A stretch of DNA of 7,755 nt, from NCBI GenBank assembly GCA_029548025.1, contig JAKPOE010000416.1, positions 1 through 7,755 of the forward strand, written 5' to 3'. A program made the position numbers and the translations under genes. The stretch's first letter is position 1, and each line of letters opens with the position of its first letter. The stretch is from Spirochaetota bacterium. GTDB taxonomy: Bacteria; Spirochaetota; UBA4802; UB4802. Positions 1 through 6,740 of this stretch are shown piece after piece. The notes beneath the pieces are model-generated. The model was not told the DNA's origin. It searched no databases and saw only the letters and a list, made by a program, of their open reading frames with translations.

Positions 1-768
1 GTAATACTGGCAACACTAACCGGTGCGTGTATGTGGAATATCATAACATGGTATTTAGGGTTGCCAACAAGTTCATCACATGCTCTTATTGGAGGGTTGA
101 TTGGCGCTGCATTGATGAAAGTTGGCACGAAAGCATTGGTGCTTGATGGTATTATAAAAACTGTTATTTTTATCTTTTTATCGCCGATAGTTGGTTTTGG
201 ATTAGGGCTTGTTTTTGGGACTGCAGTTTACTGGATATTCCGACACTCACATCCAGCTAAGGTTGATAAAATATTCAGAAAAGGACAATTGATATCGGCA
301 GCGTTCTATAGCCTGGGACATGGCGGAAACGATGCACAAAAAACTATGGGTATTATAGCAGGTTTGCTATTTAGCAATGGGCTGATGCAGGTTGCTGAAG
401 GGCAGCGATTTCAGGATGCTATTCCCTTATGGGTTGTGCTTGCATGCCATAGTGCAATTGCATTGGGCACCATGTTTGGTGGATGGCGCATTGTAAAAAC
501 GATGGGACAGCGTGTGGTAAAGTTACGGCCGGTAGACGGTTTTTGTGCTGAATTGGGAGCAGCTTTTAATCTTTATGTTATAACATCATATTTTGGTATC
601 CCCGTGAGTACCACGCATACCATCACTGGCGCAATTATGGGGGTTGGAACTTTACGCCGATTTACTGCTGTTCGGTGGGGCGTTGCAGGACAGATAGTAT
701 GGTCATGGATACTGACAATTCCATTATCTGCACTCATTGCGGCAATAACATACAGTATTGTTACATAA
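1..768 (+). CDS. PiT-family inorganic phosphate transporter, N-terminus outside window
   Basis: This is an integral inner-membrane permease that takes up inorganic phosphate (PiT family; usually H+- or Na+-coupled symport, or metal-phosphate uptake). The frame is open from base 1, so the gene enters from the left edge. 255 residues are visible and roughly the first 80 of the family are missing. Both inverted-repeat signature loops can be seen: GLPTSSSHALIGG at visible residues 20-32 and GIPVSTTHTITGA at 199-211. The conserved GHGGNDAQK motif is at 106-114. Hydrophobic helices lie around 51-80, 143-165, 180-200 and 230-253, separated by a short basic loop near 80-95. The ATG at base 31 falls inside the first signature helix and is not the start. 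In many bacteria a DUF47/PhoU-like gene precedes this type of pit gene, but the sequence here cannot show it. The gene ends 19 bases from the convergent acyl-CoA synthetase, and I see no terminator hairpin between them. The family call is firm; the coupling ion is unknown. Confidence 0.95.
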   Translation, partial: VILATLTGACMWNIITWYLGLPTSSSHALIGGLIGAALMKVGTKALVLDGIIKTVIFIFLSPIVGFGLGLVFGTAVYWIFRHSHPAKVDKIFRKGQLISAAFYSLGHGGNDAQKTMGIIAGLLFSNGLMQVAEGQRFQDAIPLWVVLACHSAIALGTMFGGWRIVKTMGQRVVKLRPVDGFCAELGAAFNLYVITSYFGIPVSTTHTITGAIMGVGTLRRFTAVRWGVAGQIVWSWILTIPLSALIAAITYSIVT

Positions 769-787
769 TCTCAGTTGCACTATTGGT

Positions 788-2650
788 TTATAGCCTTGTT
801 GTATCACTTTTTGGATACATCAAATCAATCAAATCTTTATATTTTTCATGTATCTGGCTGCGTCTGAATTTAAATGTTGGAGTAAGCTCTCCTGTTTTTA
901 CAGTAAAGTCATGCGCTAACAGCGTAAATTTTTTTATCTGTTCATAAGGAGCCACTGTCTGGCATATTTCATTGATTCTGGTTTTAAACAATGTTTGTAT
1001 CTGGTGGTGTGATACAAGCTCTTCATCAGTTTTATAGCTTATTCCGTGTTCACGGGCATATTGCCGTAAAAGATGGAAATTAGGGACTATCAACGCAGAC
1101 AAATATTTTCTGTTATCACCAACAACACATATATAATTTATTAAAGGTTCGGCTTCAAATTTCTTTTCAATATGCAAAGGAACTATATTCTTACCCTGTG
1201 AGGTGATAATGATATCTTTGAGCCTTCCTGTTATTCGTAAATAGCCATCCTCATCTATTGTGCCTATATCACCAGAGCGGAAGTAGCCGCTGGCGGTAAA
1301 AACTTCCAATCTTTCTTCAGGTGTCATCTTGTGATATCCCTTGAAAACCATTGGCCCTTTGATGAGTATTTCACCTTCGTCAGATATTTTAACTTCTGCA
1401 CCGGGGATGGGATATCCAACAGTACCGGGCTTGTTTTTTTCTATACGGTTGATGGTAACTGTTGGAGATGTTTCGGTTAAGCCGTATCCCTCAATAATGG
1501 GAAGTCCAATCCCACCAAAGAAAATAGATACATCAATAGGTAAAGGAGCACCACCTGAAAAAAGTAGCCTGACCTGCTGCATGTGCATTAACTTTTGTAT
1601 ACTTTTAGTAATTGGTGATAATAGTTTATTAAATAGTGCAGCACCTTTAGGAATAGTTTTACCAGATGTTTGTGCAATGTAGCATCCCCTTCCAATATTG
1701 ATAGATGAAAAATAAATAAATCTTTTTATTGGATTGAAACGGCGAATAGTATGAATGGTATTTATATAGAGCTTTTCATACATTCTGGGGACTGTAGCAA
1801 TAACCGTTGGTTTTATATCGATCATGTTACGATAAATCTCTTCACTTTCAAGAGTGGTTGAGATGGCCATTGGTGCACCGGTAAATGAGCTTATTAATAA
1901 ATCGGCAGCAAAACCATAAACATGGCTAAATGGCAGGTGAGCCAACCGTATATCTGCATCGGAAAATTTGAATATAGGGATTACAACATGCTGTGAGATA
2001 AAGTTGCCATGAGTAAGTGGAACGCCCCTTGGGTCACCTGATGTACCTGGAGTATACATAAGTGCTGCATAATCTTCGGAATTGATTTTTTCTATTGCTC
2101 GGTTAATTTCTTCGTAATGAGCTTTTTCTTCCCCAAATTGTATCAGTTCATCAAAGGTTACAAGCTGCTCATGCTTTGTTTTAGAATCAAAGTATGTTAT
2201 AAGTCTTCGCAGGGGAGATTGTACTTTATTTAATATAGCAAAGCTTTTTTGAAACTGTGCAGCATCGCCAACAAAGATTGTTCTACATCCAGAATCACGC
2301 AGTATTTCTTCCAGTTCATCCTGTAAGATGGTAGGATAAATTGGCATAACTATCGCCCCAAGGGACATGACGGCAAAAACTGTTGCCGCATAATATAAAT
2401 TATTGCGGCTAAATATACCTACTATGGTATCTTTTTCAACTCCATAGGCTAATAGTGCTGAAGCTATATTATACTGAAGGGTTAAAAACTCTTCCCCTGT
2501 TATTGTAACAAATTTATCAGGGAACTCTTTATTGTAATTCTTAGCATAAAAAACAGACTTGCTAAAATGTTTTCTGTAAGAATCTATTTCCAAAGAAGGT
2601 ATGTTTTTATCAGTAGCTTCAAGCTCTTTAATTATTTCAATTAACTGCAT
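788..2650 (-). CDS. Long-chain fatty-acid--CoA ligase (AMP-forming, FadD15-like)
   Basis: This 620-aa cytoplasmic or membrane-associated ANL-superfamily enzyme activates a fatty acid to acyl-AMP and then acyl-CoA, feeding lipid synthesis or beta-oxidation. Adenylation motifs appear in order. The phosphate-binding loop YTPGTSGDPRGV is at residues 199-210, with Pro where Ser is usual. LPFSHVYG is at 239-246, SGGAPL at 365-370, GYGLTET at 388-394 and SGD at 459-461. The hinge motif GRLKDIIITSQGKNI is at 475-489. The C-terminal GELTPTFKFRR is at 587-597, with K594 the candidate catalytic lysine. The length, the insertion around 295-355 and the GELTPT tail match FadD15/ACSL-type long-chain synthetases rather than acetyl-CoA synthetase. 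The ATG (2648-2650) has AGGAG seven bases upstream on the minus strand and a promoter about 70 bases away. It is probably monocistronic, because it faces the pit gene. Chain-length specificity cannot be read from sequence. Confidence 0.93.
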   Translation of the reverse strand: MQLIEIIKELEATDKNIPSLEIDSYRKHFSKSVFYAKNYNKEFPDKFVTITGEEFLTLQYNIASALLAYGVEKDTIVGIFSRNNLYYAATVFAVMSLGAIVMPIYPTILQDELEEILRDSGCRTIFVGDAAQFQKSFAILNKVQSPLRRLITYFDSKTKHEQLVTFDELIQFGEEKAHYEEINRAIEKINSEDYAALMYTPGTSGDPRGVPLTHGNFISQHVVIPIFKFSDADIRLAHLPFSHVYGFAADLLISSFTGAPMAISTTLESEEIYRNMIDIKPTVIATVPRMYEKLYINTIHTIRRFNPIKRFIYFSSINIGRGCYIAQTSGKTIPKGAALFNKLLSPITKSIQKLMHMQQVRLLFSGGAPLPIDVSIFFGGIGLPIIEGYGLTETSPTVTINRIEKNKPGTVGYPIPGAEVKISDEGEILIKGPMVFKGYHKMTPEERLEVFTASGYFRSGDIGTIDEDGYLRITGRLKDIIITSQGKNIVPLHIEKKFEAEPLINYICVVGDNRKYLSALIVPNFHLLRQYAREHGISYKTDEELVSHHQIQTLFKTRINEICQTVAPYEQIKKFTLLAHDFTVKTGELTPTFKFRRSQIHEKYKDLIDLMYPKSDTTRL

Positions 2651-2715
2651 ATATTACTCCTGAAAGTATTATATTGCAACAGCATTTGACATTCTTTGAA
2701 ATTCATATAGTGCAT

Positions 2716-2745
2716 AGTATATTTGTATATATGATTTTGCGTCAA
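2716..2745 (-). promoter_or_regulatory. Sigma-70-type promoter for the acyl-CoA synthetase gene
   Basis: Read on the minus strand, TTGACG (2740-2745; 5 of 6 bases match the -35 consensus) is followed after 18 bases by TATACT (2716-2721; 5 of 6 match the -10). Transcription would start near 2708-2710 and give a leader of about 58 bases before the ATG at 2650. This is the best consensus promoter seen by eye in the window. AT-rich DNA does produce chance matches, and no operator could be assigned. Confidence 0.6.
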
Positions 2746-2749
2746 CAAA

Positions 2750-2776
2750 ATAAGATAATTTTCACAATTATTTTAT
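2750..2776. repeat. AT-rich inverted repeat between divergent promoters
   Basis: The left arm (2750-2760) pairs with the right arm (2766-2776) over 11 bp, with one G-T wobble, around the 5-base loop TTCAC. It lies just upstream of the -35 of the acyl-CoA synthetase promoter and about 235 bases before ribBA. It could be a regulator binding site or a weak structured element. It contains almost only A and T, so chance is a real possibility. Confidence 0.3.
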
Positions 2777-2966
2777 CATGAAAGTTGTTTTTCTGCAAAA
2801 AATTGTAAAATATGAAAATATGATGGAAGATATTGAAAACTTTACTTTTTGATTCCACGGTGAATAAAAAATGAAGATAAAATCCCTTGTTTCAATTGTT
2901 CATCAGATGAAAATATAAGTTTTTAGAGTTGTCCATAAATATAAAAAACGTCAAACTATAAAACTC

Positions 2967-3008
2967 TTGACTATAATTTAGTTATTTTTTTAGTGTAAAT
3001 AAAAGGAG
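2967..3008 (+). promoter_or_regulatory. Candidate promoter and RBS of the ribBA operon
   Basis: A perfect TATAAT (2972-2977) has only a weak -35 upstream of it. It overlaps a TTGACT (2967-2972; 5 of 6 bases match the -35 consensus), whose own -10 would be poor (TGTAAA at 2994-2999, 21 bases on). Which of the two serves cannot be settled by eye. The ribosome binding site AGGAG (3004-3008) is seven bases before the ATG at 3016 and four before the GTG at 3013, so it favours the ATG. Confidence 0.45.
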
Positions 3009-3015
3009 TTACGTG

Positions 3016-4236
3016 ATGAAAACTGCTAACATTCCTGAATTGATTGAAGAGATACGCAATGGAAGAATGATTATCCTTGTTGATAATGAGGATAGAGAAA
3101 ATGAAGGGGATCTGGTTGTTGCCGCTCAATATTGCACTCCGGATAAAATTAATTTTATGGCTACGCATGGCAAAGGCTTGATATGTATTGCCATGACACA
3201 GGAACGTCTGCAAGAATTGGGATTGCCACTGATGGTTCCCGAAAATTCAGATAAGTTTTGTACAGCATTTACCGTTTCAGTTGATGCCAAAGAAGGAACG
3301 TCAACCGGTATTTCTGCCTATGATAGGGCAAAGACGGTGCATGCATTGATTGATCCACGCACCAAACCGCAGGATTTAAACAAGCCGGGGCATATTTTCC
3401 CCCTTACTGCACGAAAGGGCGGCGTGCTGGTACGAGCAGGGCATACTGAAGGGTCTTTTGATTTAACCCGTTTGGCAGGTTTATATCCTGCTGCTGTTAT
3501 GTGCGAGATATTAAATGATGATGGGACGATGGCCCGGCGCCCCGATCTGGATGCATTTGCTGAAAAGCACAATTTAAAAATTGGAACCATCGAAGATTTA
3601 ATAAAATTTCGCCAGCATAAAGAACGTCTTGTACATAGAGTTTCAGAGGCACACTTACCAACGGAGTATGGTGACTTTAAAATTATTGCCTATGAAACAG
3701 AGGTGGATAATGCTACGCATGTTGCACTGGTAAAAGGAGAGGTTGATGGCAGGGAAAATGTACTTGTCAGGGTACATTCAGAGTGTTTAACCGGTGATGT
3801 CTTTGGTTCGCACAGGTGTGATTGCGGGTCACAGTTGCATCAAGCGCTCAGGATGATAGAAAAAGAAGGGTTGGGCACGCTGGTATATATGCGTCAGGAA
3901 GGCCGCGGGATAGGGCTCAGTAATAAATTAAAGGCATATCATCTTCAGGAGCAGGGGTATGATACGGTTGAGGCAAATATAAAGTTAGGATTTCCTGCTG
4001 ATCTTCGTAATTATGGTATTGGGGCACAGATACTTGTTGATCTGGGACTGTCAACAATACGTCTGATGACAAACAATCCAAAAAAGGTGATTGGATTGGA
4101 AGGATATGGGCTTACCATTGTGGAACGTGTCCCCATCGAAATTCCACCTATAAAAGAAAACTATCGCTACCTAAAAACAAAAAAAGATAAATTAGGACAT
4201 CTAATATTACAAGCTCAAGAGGATAAGAAGTCTTGA
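3016..4236 (+). CDS. ribBA: Bifunctional 3,4-dihydroxy-2-butanone-4-phosphate synthase / GTP cyclohydrolase II
   Basis: This enzyme makes both precursors of riboflavin. The N-terminal RibB domain converts ribulose 5-phosphate to 3,4-dihydroxy-2-butanone 4-phosphate, and the C-terminal RibA domain opens GTP to the pyrimidine intermediate. With the ATG start it has 406 residues, normal for RibBA. RibB (about 4-200) shows the acidic loop [10 protein letters not shown] at 23-32, HGKG at 51-54, the GTSTGIS segment at 94-100 and HTEGSFD at 143-149. RibA (about 207-398) shows the zinc cysteines C257, C268 and C270 in [16 protein letters not shown], then RQEGRGIGL at 293-301. Y308, D329 and R331 align with E. 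coli RibA Y105, D126 and R128. Both halves therefore look active. A GTG one codon upstream (3013) could also start it, but the AGGAG spacing favours the ATG. It is first in a three-gene operon, and its TGA overlaps the next gene's start. No other rib genes and no FMN riboswitch are visible. Confidence 0.96.
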   Translation: MKTANIPELIEEIRNGRMIILVDNEDRENEGDLVVAAQYCTPDKINFMATHGKGLICIAMTQERLQELGLPLMVPENSDKFCTAFTVSVDAKEGTSTGISAYDRAKTVHALIDPRTKPQDLNKPGHIFPLTARKGGVLVRAGHTEGSFDLTRLAGLYPAAVMCEILNDDGTMARRPDLDAFAEKHNLKIGTIEDLIKFRQHKERLVHRVSEAHLPTEYGDFKIIAYETEVDNATHVALVKGEVDGRENVLVRVHSECLTGDVFGSHRCDCGSQLHQALRMIEKEGLGTLVYMRQEGRGIGLSNKLKAYHLQEQGYDTVEANIKLGFPADLRNYGIGAQILVDLGLSTIRLMTNNPKKVIGLEGYGLTIVERVPIEIPPIKENYRYLKTKKDKLGHLILQAQEDKKS

Positions 4237-5141
4237 AAAATGGACAGGCGCCCACAATAGTAGTTGTTGACGATGATGAGGTAATTCGCTATAGCCTCCA
4301 GAAAAAGTTGTCAAGATTAGGTTACAACATTATTTCATTAAGCAAAGCGGAAGATGCTCTTTTCCTGTTGAAAAATGATGAACGGGAGATAGACCTTATA
4401 ATAACGGATATAAAACTTAGAAAAATGGATGGTATTGAGTTATTGCGTCATGTTAATGTTAGCGAAAATCCTGTACCTACACTTATTATAACAGGGCAGG
4501 GAAATATTGAAGATGCAATTAAAGCGTTACGATATGGTGCACTGGATTTTATCAGAAAACCATTTGACATGAATGAGGTTGCTTCGGTTGTCAGGAATAT
4601 TTTGAGAAGAAGACAACAGCATAGCCTTGAGAATACATTGGGACAGTATATTGTTGATGATCATAGAACGCTTGTCATCCCAATAGATGAAACAATTGCT
4701 GATCTTGTTGCCTACGAATTAACAAAACACTTATCGTATGCAAAGTTTTGTAATCGTTCAACGGCTGAAAATATATCAATGGCACTTCTTGAAGCGCTTT
4801 CCAACGCAATGTACCATGGCAATTTAGAGATACCCTCTGAGGTGCGTGAGGAGCACGGGGTGAAAGGATTTCATGATGAAATACAAAAGCGCTTGCAGGA
4901 TTCTCAGTATAATCAACGAAAGGTTACCATACGTTATAGCTATACAGGGGAATATGTTGAATATATTATAGAGGATGAGGGCAAAGGTTTTGATTATAAA
5001 AATGTTGCAGATCCACGCGACCCCGAAAACTTTTTGAAAAATAGCGGGAGAGGACTTTTTATTATTCAGGTTCATATGGATGAGGTTGAATGGGATAATG
5101 GTGGCAGACGGATACGCATGCGAAAATATAAAACACTGTAA
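4233..5141 (+). CDS. Response regulator receiver fused to RsbW/SpoIIAB-type HATPase (anti-sigma-factor-kinase-like regulator)
   Basis: This is a 302-aa cytoplasmic signalling protein. Residues 7-120 are a CheY-like receiver with acidic pocket D13/D14, phospho-acceptor D59 (in IITDIKL), switch T87 and K109. After a linker (about 121-150), residues 150-300 form a GHKL ATPase domain. It has an N-box ([12 protein letters not shown]191), a G1 box (EDEGKGFD, 247-254) and a glycine lid (SGRGLFII, 271-278). The order and spacing resemble HATPase_c_2 serine-kinase/anti-sigma factors. There is no DHp histidine region, so it is not a histidine kinase. I infer that phosphorylation of D59 controls a kinase or sequestering activity on a sigma factor or anti-anti-sigma partner; no partner is in the window. 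The start is TTG, 4 bases inside the ribBA end, with AGGA nine bases upstream. The next in-frame Met (residue 65) would destroy the receiver. The two genes are probably translationally coupled. Confidence 0.88.
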   Translation: MKNGQAPTIVVVDDDEVIRYSLQKKLSRLGYNIISLSKAEDALFLLKNDEREIDLIITDIKLRKMDGIELLRHVNVSENPVPTLIITGQGNIEDAIKALRYGALDFIRKPFDMNEVASVVRNILRRRQQHSLENTLGQYIVDDHRTLVIPIDETIADLVAYELTKHLSYAKFCNRSTAENISMALLEALSNAMYHGNLEIPSEVREEHGVKGFHDEIQKRLQDSQYNQRKVTIRYSYTGEYVEYIIEDEGKGFDYKNVADPRDPENFLKNSGRGLFIIQVHMDEVEWDNGGRRIRMRKYKTL

Positions 5142-5153
5142 TGAGGTGCTAAC

Positions 5154-6188
5154 ATGTACTATACTATAAAATGGGATGATACAGCCGTTTCAATGCTTGA
5201 TCAACGTATGTTACCGGTACAGGAAATTTACCGGCATTACACCAATTATCATGATGTAGCTGATGCAATTCGTTCTATGGTTATACGTGGAGCGCCAGCT
5301 ATTGGTATTGCAGCAGCTATGGGGATAGCCCTTGCAGCGGTAAAAAACAAGCTATCAGTTCATGATGAATTTAAAACTGAGATGGTAAGGGTATGTGATG
5401 AGTTTGCACAAACCCGCCCCACAGCAGTAAACCTTTTCTGGGCAATAAGCCGTATGAAAACAATTATTGAAAAGGCAACTGATATTCAGCATTGCAAAGA
5501 AGCCCTTGTTGATGAGGCAAAGAAGATTCATCAGGAAGATATTGCCATAAACAAAACAATTGGTGAAAACGGACAAAAGTTTCTGGATGATGGTATGACG
5601 GTGATGACATACTGCAATGCGGGTGCGCTGGCTACCGGAGGTTATGGTACTGCGCTGGGTGTTATACGCAGCGCCATAGAGCATGGGAAAAAAATAAAAG
5701 TGTATGCCTGTGAAACCCGTCCTTACTTACAGGGTGCACGTATCACCGCATGGGAGCTTTATAAAGATGGCATTGAAACAACGCTTATCTGTGATAATAT
5801 GGCAGGGTACTTTATGAAAAAAGGAGAAATTAACTGTGTGATAGTTGGTGCTGATAGAATTGCTGCAAATGGCGATACGGCAAACAAGATAGGTACCTAC
5901 ACAATGTCCCTGCTTGCAAAGGCGCATGCCATTCCATTTTATGTTGCCGCTCCGCTATCAACCTTAGATACAAATACCATTAATGGCGATAGTATTATTA
6001 TAGAAGAACGCAGCATTGATGAGGTGGCATATATTCAGGGTGTGCAGATTGCACCGGAGGGCATATTTATTAAAAATCCCGCATTTGATATAACGCCGGC
6101 TGACAATATAACAGCTATTATTACTGAACAGGGAATAGTAGAGCATCCTGCTGCAACTGGCATAGCCCCGCTTTTTAGTGTGCGATAG
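5154..6188 (+). CDS. mtnA: S-methyl-5-thioribose-1-phosphate isomerase
   Basis: This is a 344-aa cytoplasmic aldose-ketose isomerase of the eIF2B-alpha/beta/delta-like fold. It converts 5-methylthioribose 1-phosphate to methylthioribulose 1-phosphate in methionine salvage or the related thioribose and deoxyribose salvage routes. Family motifs: MVIRGAPAIGIAAAMG at 42-57, RPTAVNLFWAI at 88-98, MTYCNAGALATGGYGTALG at 151-169, CETRPYLQGARITAWEL at 186-202 and VGADRIAANGDTANKIGTY at 231-249. The catalytic pair is C154 and D234, matching Cys160 and Asp240 of Bacillus MtnA. Length is typical. The ATG is 12 bases after the preceding stop, with GAGG (5143-5146) seven bases upstream, so it is third in the ribBA operon. 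No other salvage genes (mtnK, mtnP, mtnB, aldolase) are adjacent, so the rest of the pathway must lie elsewhere. Related ribose-1,5-bisphosphate isomerases and eIF2B-like proteins are a less likely alternative given the motif matches. Confidence 0.95.
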   Translation: MYYTIKWDDTAVSMLDQRMLPVQEIYRHYTNYHDVADAIRSMVIRGAPAIGIAAAMGIALAAVKNKLSVHDEFKTEMVRVCDEFAQTRPTAVNLFWAISRMKTIIEKATDIQHCKEALVDEAKKIHQEDIAINKTIGENGQKFLDDGMTVMTYCNAGALATGGYGTALGVIRSAIEHGKKIKVYACETRPYLQGARITAWELYKDGIETTLICDNMAGYFMKKGEINCVIVGADRIAANGDTANKIGTYTMSLLAKAHAIPFYVAAPLSTLDTNTINGDSIIIEERSIDEVAYIQGVQIAPEGIFIKNPAFDITPADNITAIITEQGIVEHPAATGIAPLFSVR

Positions 6189-6380
6189 TTACTATTAAAT
6201 TAAAAGCTGTATACCACTGCAATAAAATAAATTTTTTTAGTTGCTTTTATTCATAATGTGTAGGAGTGTAATCTATGTTATAGCGAAAAACAGCCATCTG
6301 GGTGAAATCGTTAAAAAAGAGATTAAAACTCTTGAAGCCTTAAAGCAATTGAACGGGTAGCAGTTTAAATTTGTGGGCAA
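6189..6380. other. Intergenic stretch after mtnA
   Basis: This 192-base AT-rich spacer separates the operon from the palindrome-bounded unit. A 7-base inverted repeat TAAAAGC (6201-6207) / GCTTTTA (6243-6249), with a T-rich run inside its 35-base loop, is the only terminator-like structure. It is too loose to call a terminator. The right half holds the short coding-like segment listed separately (6256-6360). Confidence 0.5.
6256..6360 (+). pseudogene. Possible small ORF or decayed gene remnant
   Basis: An open frame of 34 codons from the ATG at 6256 to a TAG at 6358 has a coding-like lysine/glutamate-rich end (EIVKKEIKTLEALKQLNG). It has no RBS before its own ATG. A good AGGAG (6262-6266) sits eight bases before a different ATG at 6275, but that frame stops after two codons (ATG TTA TAG) and the coding-like frame lies beyond it. 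The pattern fits a small gene broken near its start by a frameshift, or pure chance. I do not recognise the peptide. Confidence 0.25.
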
Positions 6381-6409
6381 TGTCATTCCCGCGAAGGCGG
6401 GAATCTAAT
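6381..6409 (+). repeat. Palindromic repeat, left copy (REP/dRS3-like)
   Basis: The perfect 8-bp stem ATTCCCGC (6385-6392) / GCGGGAAT (6397-6404) encloses the four-base loop GAAG. It fits the ATTCCC-N8-GGGAAT form of Neisseria dRS3 elements, and similar palindromes are common in many bacterial genomes. Flanking bases TGTC and CTAAT are shared, with one difference, by the inverted right copy. When translated in frame with the next gene it gives the SFPRRRES peptide often seen in mis-annotated ORFs. Confidence 0.8.
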
Positions 6410-6427
6410 AAGGCATGTCGAGTAAAA

Positions 6428-6715
6428 ATGAATAAATATTACATATATATGATCACCAATAGAAATAATAATGTCCTTTTCATTGGTGTAACAAATGACT
6501 TGAAACGAAGGGTTTTTGAGCACAGGGAGAAACTGGTGGAAGGATTTAGCTCAAAATATAATTGCAGCAAACTTGTGTGGTATGAGCAAACGAATAATAT
6601 TGGAAGCGCTATTCTAAGAGAAAAGCAGATGAAAAAATGGAAAAGGGAATATAACAATAACATTATAAATGAGATGAATCCCGAATGGAATGATTTATAT
6701 GAGACTATTCTATGA
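6428..6715 (+). CDS. GIY-YIG nuclease superfamily protein (UvrC/UPF0213-like single domain)
   Basis: This 95-aa protein consists of a lone GIY-YIG domain. The two signature strands are YIY (residues 5-7) and FIG (18-20). The catalytic arginine is R28 in NDLKRRVFEH (23-32), with the family's L-x-x-R-x-x-x-H pattern ending at H32. The metal-binding glutamate is E65 in AILREKQMKKW (61-71). The C-terminal NPEWNDLYE segment (84-92) is typical of this small subgroup. Known members of the superfamily cleave DNA; the cellular role of these single-domain proteins is largely unclear. I start it at 6428 because the frame upstream runs through the palindromic repeat and yields a spurious MSFPRRRES leader. 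The RBS is weak (only GAG at 6420-6422). The gene is flanked by inverted palindromes, and its TGA lies inside the right one, suggesting a REP-like association. All key residues are present, so it is probably active. Confidence 0.85.
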   Translation: MNKYYIYMITNRNNNVLFIGVTNDLKRRVFEHREKLVEGFSSKYNCSKLVWYEQTNNIGSAILREKQMKKWKREYNNNIINEMNPEWNDLYETIL

Positions 6716-6740
6716 GATTCCTGCATTCGCAGGAATGACA
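6712..6740 (-). repeat. Palindromic repeat, right copy (inverted)
   Basis: The 8-bp stem ATTCCTGC (6717-6724) / GCAGGAAT (6729-6736) encloses the loop ATTC, which is GAAT in the orientation of the left copy. Read on the minus strand, it differs from the left copy at 4 of 29 positions. Two of those four are the two sides of one stem pair (C-G became T-A), so the palindrome is preserved. It overlaps the stop codon of the GIY-YIG gene. Confidence 0.8.

Larger units (their letters stand above)
2651..3012. other. 362-base AT-rich divergent intergenic region
   Basis: No convincing gene lies here; both strands have frequent stops and only very short ORFs. The left part holds the RBS and promoter of the acyl-CoA synthetase, and the right end holds the RBS and a candidate promoter of ribBA. 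In between are an 11-bp AT-rich inverted repeat (2750-2776) and a 13-base perfect palindrome TTCATCAGATGAA (2899-2911), either of which could be an operator. I looked for an FMN riboswitch upstream of ribBA and did not see its conserved GC-rich blocks. I see no tRNA or small RNA signature. Confidence 0.6.
6381..6740. mobile_element. Putative 360-base unit: GIY-YIG gene between inverted palindromic repeats
   Basis: The unit starts and ends with inverted copies of one 29-base element (6381-6409 and 6712-6740; 25 of 29 bases identical), each containing an 8-bp palindrome. The single gene inside fills most of the space, and its stop codon lies within the right repeat. This resembles REP/REPIN-type elements, in which short palindromes are spread by a linked enzyme gene (the RAYT transposase in that case). 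Here the enzyme is a GIY-YIG nuclease-fold protein. I see no target-site duplication at the ends. Mobility is an inference; the alternative is that a chromosomal gene simply lies between two scattered repeats. Confidence 0.45.

Noticed and set aside
1341..1682. 113-aa plus-strand ORF opposite the acyl-CoA synthetase
   Set aside because: It is antisense to a gene with all expected family motifs and shows no recognisable protein features.
2704..2733. CATATA-N18-TATATG inverted repeat as an operator over the acyl-CoA synthetase promoter
   Set aside because: Six-base A/T-dominated arms at this spacing are expected by chance in such AT-rich DNA.
2844..2866. Extra copy of the palindromic repeat (ATTC-N6-GAAT)
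   Set aside because: Only four arm bases pair, and the flanks and GC core of the real copies are absent.
2651..3015. FMN riboswitch upstream of ribBA
   Set aside because: The leader is AT-rich and lacks the conserved GC-rich blocks of the RFN element; no suitable multi-stem fold is evident by eye.
4233..5141. Hybrid histidine kinase
   Set aside because: There is no DHp helix or phospho-accepting histidine between the receiver and the ATPase; the N-box and spacing fit RsbW/SpoIIAB-type domains better.
6201..6249. Rho-independent terminator after mtnA
   Set aside because: The only inverted repeat has 7-base AT-rich arms with a 35-base loop, and the T run lies inside the loop rather than after the stem.
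6371..6427. N-terminal extension of the GIY-YIG protein (MWAMSFPRRRES...)
   Set aside because: The first 19 codons translate the palindromic repeat and have no family similarity or RBS; the conserved domain begins at the ATG at 6428.
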